41,264 bases of DNA from Chloroflexi bacterium HGW-Chloroflexi-4 (lineage in GTDB: Bacteria; Chloroflexota; Anaerolineae; Anaerolineales; Anaerolineaceae): the NCBI GenBank assembly GCA_002840715.1, contig PHBW01000024.1:1-41264 (forward strand), read 5' to 3'. The notes under the pieces were generated by a model. The model searched no databases. It saw nothing but the letters and a program-made list of their open reading frames with translations, and was not told the DNA's origin. The position numbers and the translations under genes are program-made. Shown here one piece after another: positions 1-7,259 of the stretch (position 1 is its first letter; every line of letters begins with the position of its first letter).

Positions 1-430
1 TTCCCTGCCAAACCTTTTGAAAATCTCCAAAACGGGTTACCTTTTTGAATTTCTCGGGGTTCAACGTATCCAGACTGATGTTTACGCGATCCAACCCGGC
101 TTCGAAGAGCTGTTTGGATAGCTTGCCGAGCAGTATGCCATTAGTGGTTAGACTAAGATCTGTCACTCCGGGGATTTCCTTGATCCGTTTTACGATTTCC
201 AACACATCAGGTCGGACAAGGGGTTCTCCACCAGTCAATCTAATCTTGTATATTCCCAATCGGGCGGCAGCCTGTGCCACTCGAACGATCTCATCTGTTG
301 AAAGTAAAACTTCATCCGGCATCCACTTTACACCAGATTCAGGCAGGCAGTAGACGCAGCGAAAATTGCAACGGTCTGTAACCGAAATTCGCAGATAAGT
401 GATGGCTCTTCCAAATGGGTCAATCAACAT
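1..430 (-). CDS. moaA: GTP 3',8-cyclase MoaA, N-terminal part (runs off window)
   Basis: MoaA is the radical-SAM enzyme that starts molybdenum cofactor synthesis by rearranging GTP. The minus strand reads open from an ATG at 430 to the window edge, giving 143 codons of the N-terminal half. It begins MLIDPFGRAITYLRISVTDR and continues into CNFRCVYC, the CxxxCxxC motif that holds the radical-SAM 4Fe-4S cluster. The RLTGGEPLVR motif for SAM contact and the family-typical TTNG and NISLDTL strings follow. An ATG at 443 is in another frame and stops at once, so 430 is the start. The gene lies 39 bp after moaD, in one leftward unit with mop. The C-terminal half, with the second cluster and the terminal GG, is outside the window. 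Confidence 0.95.
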   Translation of the reverse strand, partial: MLIDPFGRAITYLRISVTDRCNFRCVYCLPESGVKWMPDEVLLSTDEIVRVAQAAARLGIYKIRLTGGEPLVRPDVLEIVKRIKEIPGVTDLSLTTNGILLGKLSKQLFEAGLDRVNISLDTLNPEKFKKVTRFGDFQKVWQG

Positions 431-469
431 TGAATTCTTTCATGGCCAAATCGTTTTGGGGTTTGATGG

Positions 470-715
470 TTATCCTCCACTCACTGGAGGAAAAATTGCA
501 ACCTCGTCGCGCGCATGGATAATTTCGTTGCGATCAGCAAACTCCTGATTAACTGAAACCAGGATGCTCTTGGCAAATGGACTTATCGCCGGGTACTGCA
601 AAAAAAGAACATCCAATAATCCTTGTACCGTGCAAGGCTCATTGGCTTCGATTTCGATTTTTGATTTTCCTATTTTTTCTTTCATTGACGCAAAAAGTAA
701 CAATTCAATTTTCAT
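470..715 (-). CDS. moaD: Molybdopterin synthase small subunit MoaD (ThiS/MoaD family)
   Basis: MoaD is the ubiquitin-like sulfur carrier of molybdopterin synthase; its C-terminal glycine thiocarboxylate donates sulfur to precursor Z. The product is about 81 residues, the usual size. It has the beta-grasp pattern (KIELLLFASMKEKIG at the start, VSVNQEF in the middle, DEVAIFPPVSGG at the end) and the diagnostic terminal Gly-Gly. The ATG at 715 is preceded by two in-frame TTG codons (718 and 721). An AGGA element sits 7 nt before the 721 codon, so a TTG start adding two residues is possible. It follows mop and precedes moaA. MoaE is not in view. Confidence 0.9.
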   Translation of the reverse strand: MKIELLLFASMKEKIGKSKIEIEANEPCTVQGLLDVLFLQYPAISPFAKSILVSVNQEFADRNEIIHARDEVAIFPPVSGG

Positions 716-736
716 CAACAAATACCATTCCTGAAG

Positions 737-946
737 TTATTCAACTGCCAACATGACGTTTGATGCTTTTACGACTGCAAAAACTTCTTTGCCGACTTTC
801 AACTTCATACTATCTACAGATTCCTTTGTCACCACAGATACTATGGTTTCGCCCTGTGTTGTGTTGACAACGACTTCGCAATTGACAACCCCGAAATTTA
901 TTTCTTTTATTGTTCCCTTAAGCACATTACGTGCACTGAGTTTCAT
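737..946 (-). CDS. Molybdopterin/molybdate-binding Mop (TOBE) protein
   Basis: A 69-residue single Mop/TOBE domain protein. Such proteins bind molybdate or tungstate oxyanions as oligomers and act as intracellular stores (molbindins). The sequence opens MKLSARNVLKGTIKEI, the typical SARN-xLxGxI start of the Mop fold, and keeps the TIVSVVTKESVDSMKLKVG stretch that forms the second half of the barrel. I place the start at the ATG at 946 and not at the upstream codon (973), because GGAGG (951-955) lies just before 946. It is the first gene of the leftward mop-moaD-moaA unit and diverges from modB, so oxyanion storage, uptake and cofactor synthesis are clustered. Confidence 0.88.
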   Translation of the reverse strand: MKLSARNVLKGTIKEINFGVVNCEVVVNTTQGETIVSVVTKESVDSMKLKVGKEVFAVVKASNVMLAVE

Positions 947-1078
947 TTTTCCTCCAGATTTTTCACTGTCCATCCATCAACAATGAAGACAGCTTTATTT
1001 TAGTAGATCCTTGGTTATTAAGAAATACCAAAGCATTATCTATCGCTGACTTGCCTTTCATCCGTAAAACTAAGTGTA

Positions 1079-1107
1079 TTTACAAAGATTATCTGTCGTG
1101 TTATGAT
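1079..1107 (+). promoter_or_regulatory. Predicted sigma-70 promoter for modB
   Basis: TTTACA (1079-1084) and TATGAT (1102-1107) are separated by 17 bp, a near-consensus housekeeping promoter pointing at modB. The inferred start point, about 1114, is just upstream of a 9-bp inverted repeat (1118-1139) that could be an operator. Seen by eye only. Confidence 0.5.
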
Positions 1108-1117
1108 ATTACTACTC

Positions 1118-1139
1118 AATTATTGAATAGTCAATTATT
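1118..1139. promoter_or_regulatory. Inverted repeat in the divergent mop/modB control region
   Basis: AATTATTGA and TCAATTATT flank the 4-bp spacer ATAG; 8 of 9 arm positions pair. The same stretch also reads as a direct repeat, CAATTATTGAATA (1117-1129) and CAATTATTAAATA (1132-1144), with 15-bp periodicity. It sits just downstream of the predicted modB start point and upstream of mop, where a molybdate-responsive repressor could act. It does not resemble the enterobacterial ModE site as I know it. Confidence 0.4.
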
Positions 1140-1225
1140 AAATACTTAATGAATGTCGAATCATCCGATAATTGGAAAACTCACTTCCGGATAATAAATC
1201 AACATAGTTGGAATCAATAAATTCA

Positions 1226-2134
1226 ATGGACAAATCTGCACCCATGATTTCAAAAACTCTGGTCATCAACAAAGCCACTATCGAAAAACCCGTTATCAAT
1301 CGTGTTCTTCCCTCCTGGTTTACATATGGAGTTAAAAATTCCTGGCAAATACTTGCCGTGCCAATCATTTTATTTATTTCATTACCAATTTTAGCTATTT
1401 TTTTGAAGGTTCCCTTATCTCAATTTTTTGAAAATATCAATAAAACACAATTAGTACAAGCTATTAATTTGAGTATATTTACTTCTTTGGTAACCACCGC
1501 AATAACCCTTCTATTTGGTACGCCTGTTGCACTGCTGCTATCTCACAGCAACTTCCGGTGGCATCGCATTATCGACACCATCATTGATCTACCAACAGTT
1601 TTGCCGCCTTCAGTAGCCGGAATTGCACTTTTAATGGCTTTCGGACGTAAAGGGTTATTTGGTGACTTCTTTTCTTCATTGGATATTTCCATCCCTTTTA
1701 CGATTATTGCTGTAATAATGGCACAAACCTTTGTGGCTTCCTCCTTGTATATAAAAGCAGCCACGATTGGTTTTTCTACAGTGGATTCTGAATTAAAACA
1801 AGCCTCAGCCCTTGATGGCGCTAGCCGCTGGGAGACTTTTCGCTTTATTACTCTGCCAATCTCATGGTCTTCGATTTTGAGCGGCAGTGTAATGACCTGG
1901 GCCAGGGCACTAGGTGAATTTGGAGCAACCATCATCTTTGCTGGCAATTTCCCTGGGCGGACCCAAACCATGCCGCTCGCAATTTATATCGGTTTTGAAA
2001 TTGACTTGAATGTTGCCCTCACTTTAGCCATCCTCCTGATTTGTTTTTCGTTTCTTACCCTGATTATTGTTAAAAGCTTGCTGCACAGGCGTTTGGATGC
2101 TGAAACTTCCACTTCATTTGACAATTCACTTTAG
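1226..2134 (+). CDS. modB: Molybdate/tungstate ABC transporter permease (ModB type)
   Basis: Inner-membrane permease of a molybdate-type ABC importer, 302 residues. Hydrophobic segments at roughly residues 44-62, 80-105, 120-140, 157-177 and 262-282, plus a weaker one near 225-240, fit the usual core. The cytoplasmic EAA loop that docks on the ATPase is clear (ASALDGASRWETFRFITLP), as are the family strings DLPTVLPPSVAGIALL and WARALGEFGATIIFAGN. The start is uncertain: ATG at 1226, TTG at 1208 and ATG at 1244 are all in frame and none has a good ribosome site. The N-terminus before the first helix (about 40 residues) is longer than in most ModB proteins. The binding-protein gene follows after 62 bp. 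No ModC-type ATPase gene is in the window. Confidence 0.88.
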   Translation: MDKSAPMISKTLVINKATIEKPVINRVLPSWFTYGVKNSWQILAVPIILFISLPILAIFLKVPLSQFFENINKTQLVQAINLSIFTSLVTTAITLLFGTPVALLLSHSNFRWHRIIDTIIDLPTVLPPSVAGIALLMAFGRKGLFGDFFSSLDISIPFTIIAVIMAQTFVASSLYIKAATIGFSTVDSELKQASALDGASRWETFRFITLPISWSSILSGSVMTWARALGEFGATIIFAGNFPGRTQTMPLAIYIGFEIDLNVALTLAILLICFSFLTLIIVKSLLHRRLDAETSTSFDNSL

Positions 2135-2196
2135 CAAAAAAGCCGATTTATACAGATAGAATTGGTTGATTCATACCTTTCAAGGAGTAAGAACTC

Positions 2197-4020
2197 ATGC
2201 GAATAAAAATCATAACTATACTGGTCGCGTTTATATTCCTGGCAACCTCCGCTTGCGCACCCCTTGCAACCGTTGTTCCTACCTCAATTGCAGGCAACAC
2301 TTCGGAGTCCACCACTCTTACTGTTCTTGCTGCTGCTTCTCTAACTGAATCCTTTACTGAGTTGGGCGCGATTTTTGAATCTCAAAATTCCGGTGTCGAA
2401 ATAGCTTTCAACTTTGCAGGTTCCCAGTCTCTCTCCGAACAGCTTGACCAGGGCGCTCAAGCAGATGTTTTCGCCAGCGCCAGTATGAAATATATGACCG
2501 CTGCAGTGGATACCAACCGTATTAATGAAAATGAGGTCAAGAATTTTACGAGTAATCGTTTGGTGGTAATTTTCCCTAAAAACAATCCTGCAGGAATCAC
2601 CTCCCTTGCCGACCTTGCCAAACCGGGAATCAAAATTGATCTGGCTGATAAAGCAGTTCCCGTCGGTCAATATGCACTTGATTTCCTCAATAAAACCGTC
2701 GCCAACCCCTCCTTTGATGAAAATTACAAAGATAATGTACTTGCCAATGTTGTTTCATACGAAGAAAATGTCAAAGCTGTTGTCACCAAGATCGCGTTGG
2801 GCGAAGCGGATGCAGGAATTGTCTATCTGACCGACATCATCGCCGATGCCGTCGATAAGATCGGATCCCTCGAAATCCCCACCGATTTAAATACCGTAGC
2901 CACCTATCCGATCGCTCAGATTTCCGACAGTAAAAATTCTGAATTAGCAAAGGCCTTTGTTGCATTTGTGCTTTCTTCCGAAGGACAAGATGTTTTAGCC
3001 AAGTATCATTTTATCCCTGCCGCCGGTTTCACTGTTACAGATGCCCTCGAACGCACTGTCACTTTTGAAAAAGCACCAGAACGCATTGTGCTGGTCGGAA
3101 AAGCCCTTTTCATGGTCGCGGATGCAATTTACCTCTTCCCTGAAGCTGGTGAAAGCATCGTCGCCATCGGCACTACCAATCAGAGTACCGGAGACTTCAT
3201 TCCCATAATTGATGCCAATTACGACACCAAGACCATACTTGACGGCAGCGCTGGCGCAGAACAAATCGCCGCCGAACAACCTGACCTGGTCATAATGAAA
3301 TCAATGAATGCAGAAAAACTTGGCGCACCGATCGAAGCGCTGGGCATCCCCGTGCTATACCTCGATTTTGAAACCGCGGACCAATATCAACGCGATTTGA
3401 AGACCCTCGGTCAGCTCTTTCAAAACCCAACCAAAGCGGAAGAACTGGCTGCCTGGTATAAAGGCAAGGTTGATGCCGTAACTTCTACTATCTCCGGGCT
3501 GACCGACGAGCAAAAACCCCGCACCCTGCTGCTGTATTATTCTGACAAAGACGGCACCATCGCCTTTAACGTCCCGCCCATGGGCTGGATGCAAACCTAC
3601 TTGATTCAGACCGCCGGCGGCACCCCTGTTTGGGAAGATGCCAACCCCGGCAATGGCTGGACCACTGTCAACCTCGAGCAAATCGCTGCCTGGAACCCTG
3701 AAGTGGTCTTCGTTGTTTCTTACTTCGTGCCGATCAATGATGTGGTCACCCAAATGAAAGCTGATCCCCAGTGGATGCTGCTGGACGCCGTTAAAAATGG
3801 CAAGCTTTACGGTTTTGCCACCGACGTTTACAGTTGGGACCAGCCGGATACCCGCTGGGCGCTCGGATTGGATTGGGTCGCCTCCAAACTTCACCCCGAC
3901 CTCTTCCCCGACTATGATGCAAGCGCCGAAGCCCGAGAATTCTACAAGAGTCTCTACGGCATGGACGAAGCGGCTTTTGAATCCAATATTTTGCCTCTTT
4001 TCAAAGGCGATATTAATTAA
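2197..4020 (+). CDS. Fused binding lipoprotein: ModA domain plus class III (MolA/FecB-type) binding domain
   Basis: A 607-residue secreted lipoprotein with two solute-binding folds. Residues 1-20 are a signal peptide ending in lipobox TSAC (Cys20). Residues 41-274 are a complete ModA domain: LTVLAAASLTESF with the oxyanion serine, FNFAGSQSLSEQL with the second serine, DVFASAS, VPVGQYA, and GIVYLTD with the tyrosine. From about 278 a second domain begins (TVTDALERTVTFEKAPERIV), the standard start of mature class III binding proteins such as FecB, BtuF and MolA, and runs to about 600 with the TILDGSAGAEQIAAEQPDLVI and WDQPDTRW strings. The second half has no signal peptide of its own and the frame is unbroken, so this is one polypeptide. 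AAGGAG precedes the ATG. It probably delivers molybdate or tungstate to ModB; the ligand of the second domain is inferred only from MolA resemblance and context. Confidence 0.85.
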   Translation: MRIKIITILVAFIFLATSACAPLATVVPTSIAGNTSESTTLTVLAAASLTESFTELGAIFESQNSGVEIAFNFAGSQSLSEQLDQGAQADVFASASMKYMTAAVDTNRINENEVKNFTSNRLVVIFPKNNPAGITSLADLAKPGIKIDLADKAVPVGQYALDFLNKTVANPSFDENYKDNVLANVVSYEENVKAVVTKIALGEADAGIVYLTDIIADAVDKIGSLEIPTDLNTVATYPIAQISDSKNSELAKAFVAFVLSSEGQDVLAKYHFIPAAGFTVTDALERTVTFEKAPERIVLVGKALFMVADAIYLFPEAGESIVAIGTTNQSTGDFIPIIDANYDTKTILDGSAGAEQIAAEQPDLVIMKSMNAEKLGAPIEALGIPVLYLDFETADQYQRDLKTLGQLFQNPTKAEELAAWYKGKVDAVTSTISGLTDEQKPRTLLLYYSDKDGTIAFNVPPMGWMQTYLIQTAGGTPVWEDANPGNGWTTVNLEQIAAWNPEVVFVVSYFVPINDVVTQMKADPQWMLLDAVKNGKLYGFATDVYSWDQPDTRWALGLDWVASKLHPDLFPDYDASAEAREFYKSLYGMDEAAFESNILPLFKGDIN

Positions 4021-4060
4021 GACGTAACGGTCTCATCACGAGGCCGCCTGAATGCGTTAG

Positions 4061-4104
4061 GTCAGCCGTACCTTTTCTCGAAGTCAGGTGCGGCTGACGT
4101 TTTA
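4061..4104 (+). terminator. Rho-independent terminator after the binding-protein fusion gene
   Basis: GTCAGCCGTACC (4061-4072) pairs with GGTGCGGCTGAC (4087-4098), 12 bp with a single G-U pair, followed by GTTTTAAA. It closes the modB-binding protein unit 40 bp after the stop codon. Confidence 0.75.
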
Positions 4105-4167
4105 AATAAGCCTTTTTGCTTGCATGGCGTATAATTCAAGCTGATCACCCTCCAAGGAGAAACCCCC

Positions 4168-4935
4168 ATGACACTGTCTTCTGACATTTTTTCATCTCTG
4201 CTGCCCGGCAAAATTATCGATATTCATGTGGGCTACTCCCGCACTGCGGTGCTGGCCGAAACCGAACGTGGATTGTCTTGCGGTTTGGCTGCCACGCTGG
4301 CCAACCCGGCTTTCATGCACCGCTGCAACCCATCCGTTGCGAACGCGGGCCGGCTGCTCGAAATGAACACGGCAGAACTGGTCAATCTGGCCGAATCTGA
4401 CAGTTACACCGAGGTTTCGATCGGGCTGGCAGCCATCAATGCACTGGTACCGATTGACCCCACCTCTTGCACGGAGCTGAACGCTGAAGTCTATCTGCGT
4501 GAACATGCACTGCATAAAAATGTGGCGCTGGTGGGTCACTTCCCCTTTGTGGAAAGATTGAAACCCGACCTGAAAAACCTGTGGGTGCTGGAGCTTGACC
4601 CGCGCGACGGAGACATCCCTGCTGAATTGGCGCCGGAGTACATCCCCAAAGCGGATGTGGTTGCCATCACCGCCACCACGCTGATCAACCATACTTTTGA
4701 AGGACTGCTGGCACTGTGCAAACCTGAAAGTCGGGTGATGGTGTTAGGCCCCAGCACGCCGCTTTCGCCCGTGCTTTTTGACAAGGGCGTGGATCTGCTG
4801 TGCGGTACCATCGTGCTGGACCCGAGAGCTGCAATGCTTGGCATCAGCCAGGGCGCCAGTTCACACCAATTGCATGAGGCAGGCGCCACTATGCAGGTCA
4901 CATTACAAAGAAAAATGCCGATCCCGGTTACCTGA
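4168..4935 (+). CDS. DUF364 (putative heavy-metal chelation) protein
   Basis: A soluble 255-residue protein that I assign to the DUF364/DUF4213 family, whose members combine an enolase-N-like domain with a Rossmann-like domain and are often encoded beside metal or oxyanion ABC importers. No enzymatic reaction is established to my knowledge. Supporting strings: an N-terminal ETERGLSCGLA segment near residue 30, SIGLAAINAL near 90, a central VALVGHFPFVERLKP glycine-containing turn, then DVVAITATTLINHTFEGLL and VMVLGPSTPLSPVLFDKGVD. There is no signal peptide. AAGGAG sits well before the ATG. It lies downstream of the molybdate locus but after a terminator, so it is probably a separate unit. Its stop overlaps the convergent neighbour's stop by 8 bp. 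Confidence 0.75.
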   Translation: MTLSSDIFSSLLPGKIIDIHVGYSRTAVLAETERGLSCGLAATLANPAFMHRCNPSVANAGRLLEMNTAELVNLAESDSYTEVSIGLAAINALVPIDPTSCTELNAEVYLREHALHKNVALVGHFPFVERLKPDLKNLWVLELDPRDGDIPAELAPEYIPKADVVAITATTLINHTFEGLLALCKPESRVMVLGPSTPLSPVLFDKGVDLLCGTIVLDPRAAMLGISQGASSHQLHEAGATMQVTLQRKMPIPVT

Positions 4936-5554
4936 GCAAGCCGGTAAACGGTGTAAAGCCGTAAACCCACAACACACTGATCGATATCACACCAGAGAGT
5001 GCAGCACCCACCACCGTCTGCCAAAAGTTATGCCCTTTGGCTGCCAGGCGCGCCCAGGTGACAAGCGGAAGAAGCAGCAGCAGCGGTGCGGCGATCACGC
5101 CGTAGAGGAAGATCATCGAGGCTACCGGTCCGCTGACGCCGGCGGCATGCCCGCTGGCCTTGTAACGCAGCAGCAGGTTGAACACTATCAGCCCCAACGT
5201 CACAAATGTATAAGTTGCCGCAATTGCCGTGAAGATGCGCGGCGCGTTGATCTGCGACAGCACCAGCCAGCCAACCGGATAGCTGACCATCATCATCACG
5301 AAACTTGCCACCCGCTGGCGATGCACCGTGGTTTTGGTCTCTTCGTTGTGCACCGGGATGTAGAAGAAGAGGCTGCTCAAGGGGATGAGGCTGACAAACA
5401 CCAGCGCCCAAATTAAGCCTTTGAGGGCATTGGGGTCCCCGGCGGGCAGGTTGAAATAGAGAAAGGTGATCAATAAACCGGATAGCACCGGCACATTTAA
5501 GAGTTGGGAGAGAATCTCTCCGACGACACTGCGGAACTTGCTCTGTTTGGTCAT
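4928..5554 (-). CDS. PAP2-superfamily membrane protein (putative lipid phosphatase)
   Basis: A 208-residue polytopic membrane protein with about six hydrophobic segments. The three short motifs of PAP2 acid phosphatases are recognisable in order. K74-x6-R81 (KTTVHRQR) matches KX6R. ASGH (133-136) matches PSGH. R169-x5-H175 (ARLAAKGH) matches SRX5H. The aspartate expected four residues after that histidine is Q179, and P/S positions in the first two motifs are changed, so activity is plausible but unproven. Members dephosphorylate lipid phosphates such as phosphatidate or undecaprenyl diphosphate. I choose the ATG at 5554 because GAGGTG lies just upstream; a TTG at 5566 is also in frame. Convergent with the DUF364 gene (8-bp overlap). 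Confidence 0.65.
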   Translation of the reverse strand: MTKQSKFRSVVGEILSQLLNVPVLSGLLITFLYFNLPAGDPNALKGLIWALVFVSLIPLSSLFFYIPVHNEETKTTVHRQRVASFVMMMVSYPVGWLVLSQINAPRIFTAIAATYTFVTLGLIVFNLLLRYKASGHAAGVSGPVASMIFLYGVIAAPLLLLLPLVTWARLAAKGHNFWQTVVGAALSGVISISVLWVYGFTPFTGLLR

Positions 5555-5934
5555 GCTGCACCTCAATCTTGTAAACTTTAACTTGTCACAGTTTAGTGGG
5601 ATTGGGTGCGTTTTGCATGTGAGGATAGTGACAGGTGTGGTCTTGATTTTTTGGCGGGGTCACAGTGACCAGAACATAACTCAGGCGAAAAAACCAATTA
5701 ACCACTAAATATTCGAAAAACTCTTAAGAGGAAACCAAAAATCAAAATAAATCGCTGGATCTGCCTGTGTTATCTCCGCAACATGCTGCCAGGGTTTTAC
5801 GCACAGTCAAGATCGTCTGCCATCTACAAGCAATGAATACCAGCTTTGCAAACTAAGCGGTATTTTGCTGCGCAAATAACACATAACGCCAACAATTTTC
5901 TTAAAATCGGATGTGAATTTTCCAATACCATAAG
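5555..5934. other. Gene-poor spacer
   Basis: No convincing gene on either strand. It holds a perfect dyad GGTCAC-A-GTGACC (5658-5670), possibly an operator, and one diverged copy of a fragment also present at 7059-7123 (see the repeat entries). The right end leads into the leader of the next gene. Confidence 0.5.
5761..5825. repeat. Diverged duplicated fragment, copy A
   Basis: Aligns without gaps to 7059-7123 at about 65 percent identity (42 of 65 positions by hand). In the rightward frame both copies are open and share the pattern L-x-PQ-x4-VLR-x2-K-x3-HL. Mismatches are not concentrated at the third position of that frame, so whether it was coding is unclear. I do not recognise a protein family. 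Confidence 0.5.
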
Positions 5935-5943
5935 TGCTATAAT
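5935..5943 (+). promoter_or_regulatory. Extended -10 promoter for the 6073 gene leader
   Basis: TGCTATAAT is a perfect extended -10 element (TGnTATAAT). It predicts a transcript starting near 5950 with a leader of about 120 nt before the start codon at 6073. No good -35 is visible, which extended -10 promoters tolerate. Confidence 0.5.
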
Positions 5944-5952
5944 GAAATTTAC

Positions 5953-6048
5953 AACAGGCAATTGAGAAGGAAGATTGAGAAGGCCTGTTTCATGCCCGCC
6001 GACTAACGCACATAAGAACCGTACGGGGTTTTTTTACTCGTATGGTTT
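5953..6048 (+). promoter_or_regulatory. Structured leader with terminator-like hairpin
   Basis: ACAGGC (5953-5958) can pair with GCCTGT (5982-5987), enclosing two copies of ATTGAGAAGG. AACCGTACGGG (6018-6028) pairs with CTCGTATGGTT (6038-6048), 11 pairs with two G-U, around a T-rich loop, and TATTGTTTTTATGG follows. The second hairpin could terminate transcription just before the ribosome site at 6060. This may be an attenuator or a small RNA; no known riboswitch class is recognised. Confidence 0.4.
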
Positions 6049-6072
6049 ATTGTTTTTATGGAGGGCGCCACA

Positions 6073-6828
6073 GTGAAAAGAATAATTTTTTCTGATCTAT
6101 TAAAAGCCATTAGTATTATGGTGTTCTGTGCAGGTTTAGTCTACCTGATGTTTTTTGCTGCCATGAAACAATTGCAACTGGGTTTGGTTCCAGGGAAAGT
6201 AATATTCGAATTTTCCTCGACACAACCTGTTTTTGCGATGAATATTTATCAGGAGTCTATTCCTGTTACCGGAGAAATCGATAATCAAGACATTATTTTT
6301 TATGATGATTTTTCCGGTACAAAATCCTCATTCACAACGATCAATGGATTGCTTCATTATACAGGGAATGAAATGACCCTCTCGCCCAGAACGTTTGTAA
6401 AGGGCACACTGGCAATGCTAAATATTAATAACAAAGAGCTGCCAATTAGTTTCGATTTTTCAGCCGATCTGCTCACACCCTGGTATGGAAATCAACAAAG
6501 TGGACTGGCACTCAACTGTGATTCAAATCTAGAAGGTTTATTGTTTCTAATAAATCCCAATAATACAACCTACTCTATTGGTACATGGAAGAATAACTCT
6601 TATACAAAAATCATTGACTGGAAAAAATCCGATTTCATCCATGGAGTGATGGAAATTAACCAGTTAAGCGTTCATTGCCGCGATGAAAAAACCGAGTTTT
6701 ACATAAACGGATCTTTGGTCGAGAAAACAGATATCCAAAACCCTTGCAACGATGGAGTACCTGGATTTTTCATCGAAAATCCGGCCTGGTTCGTTGTGAT
6801 AGATAACGCAATGCTCGCCCGGAACTAA
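6073..6828 (+). CDS. Membrane-anchored concanavalin-like (beta-sandwich) protein, function unknown
   Basis: About 251 residues with one N-terminal transmembrane segment (AISIMVFCAGLVYLMFFAAM) and an extracytoplasmic remainder. From about residue 75 the pattern resembles LamG/DUF1080-type concanavalin beta-sandwiches: IIFYDDFSG opens the domain, SFDFSADL and SGLALNCDSNLEGLLFLI lie in the middle, and TEFYINGSLVEK and PGFFIENPAWFVVIDNAMLAR close it, as in other such domains where these strands bind sugars or cap. No catalytic residues can be named. I choose the GTG at 6073 because GGAGGG (6060-6065) is correctly spaced; an ATG at 6058 overlaps that ribosome site. It stands alone between two gene-poor spacers and its base composition is AT-richer than the neighbouring genes. 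Confidence 0.6.
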   Translation: MKRIIFSDLLKAISIMVFCAGLVYLMFFAAMKQLQLGLVPGKVIFEFSSTQPVFAMNIYQESIPVTGEIDNQDIIFYDDFSGTKSSFTTINGLLHYTGNEMTLSPRTFVKGTLAMLNINNKELPISFDFSADLLTPWYGNQQSGLALNCDSNLEGLLFLINPNNTTYSIGTWKNNSYTKIIDWKKSDFIHGVMEINQLSVHCRDEKTEFYINGSLVEKTDIQNPCNDGVPGFFIENPAWFVVIDNAMLARN

Positions 6829-7058
6829 TAATTTCTGATTCGTGCAATCCTTGCTAGTTTATTCATCCAAAAGTAATTTTGGGTTTTCATCGTTATCTGT
6901 TTAATCTGCAACATGAATCGAAATTCCTAATTTATTCACTATATAGAGTCCACAACTCATCACTTGTGATTGGGCTCATAAAGGAAATGTTTTTGCTTTT
7001 TTGTATGCATATCATTCTCTTTAAGAAACTTATAGACCCGGGGAATAAGCCGGTGGCT

Positions 7059-7123
7059 TTCCTTTTGCTACCTCCGCAGCAATCTCGCGGAGTATTACGC
7101 GAAATCAAGTCCATCAGTCACCT
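7059..7123. repeat. Diverged duplicated fragment, copy B
   Basis: Partner of 5761-5825, in the same orientation, about 1.3 kb away on the other side of the 6073 gene. The best-matching core includes CTCCGCA and TTTACGC/ATTACGC. The two copies have diverged well beyond a recent duplication. Confidence 0.5.
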
Positions 7124-7259
7124 TAAAGTCTGGAACCGGTGCGACAATTTGAACGGCATTCAGCTTCGCGAAGTAAATAGAAGCCTTAATCCTGAATCCA
7201 GAAAGTTAATAGTGCGATAATCAAAACTGTAGGTAATCTCAATTCGGATGTAATGATAT

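Noticed and set aside
947..1207. Molybdenum cofactor riboswitch upstream of mop-moaD-moaA
   Set aside because: The leader is AT-rich and short on the minus strand, and I cannot find the stable multi-stem structure of that class.
2990..3060. Frameshift or assembly chimera joining two separate binding-protein genes
   Set aside because: The frame is open throughout, the ModA domain ends normally (GQDVLAKYHFIPA), the second domain begins at its usual mature start, and there is no remnant stop, ribosome site or signal peptide between them.
6018..6073. Group II intron remnant, because CCGTACG/CGTATGG and GGAGGG recall intron sequences upstream of the intron-encoded protein
   Set aside because: No reverse transcriptase, no domain V and no intron boundaries are seen; a generic hairpin plus ribosome site explains it.
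6879..7220. A 113-codon rightward reading frame as a gene
   Set aside because: No ribosome site, no recognisable domain and irregular composition; kept only as a spacer with a diverged repeat.
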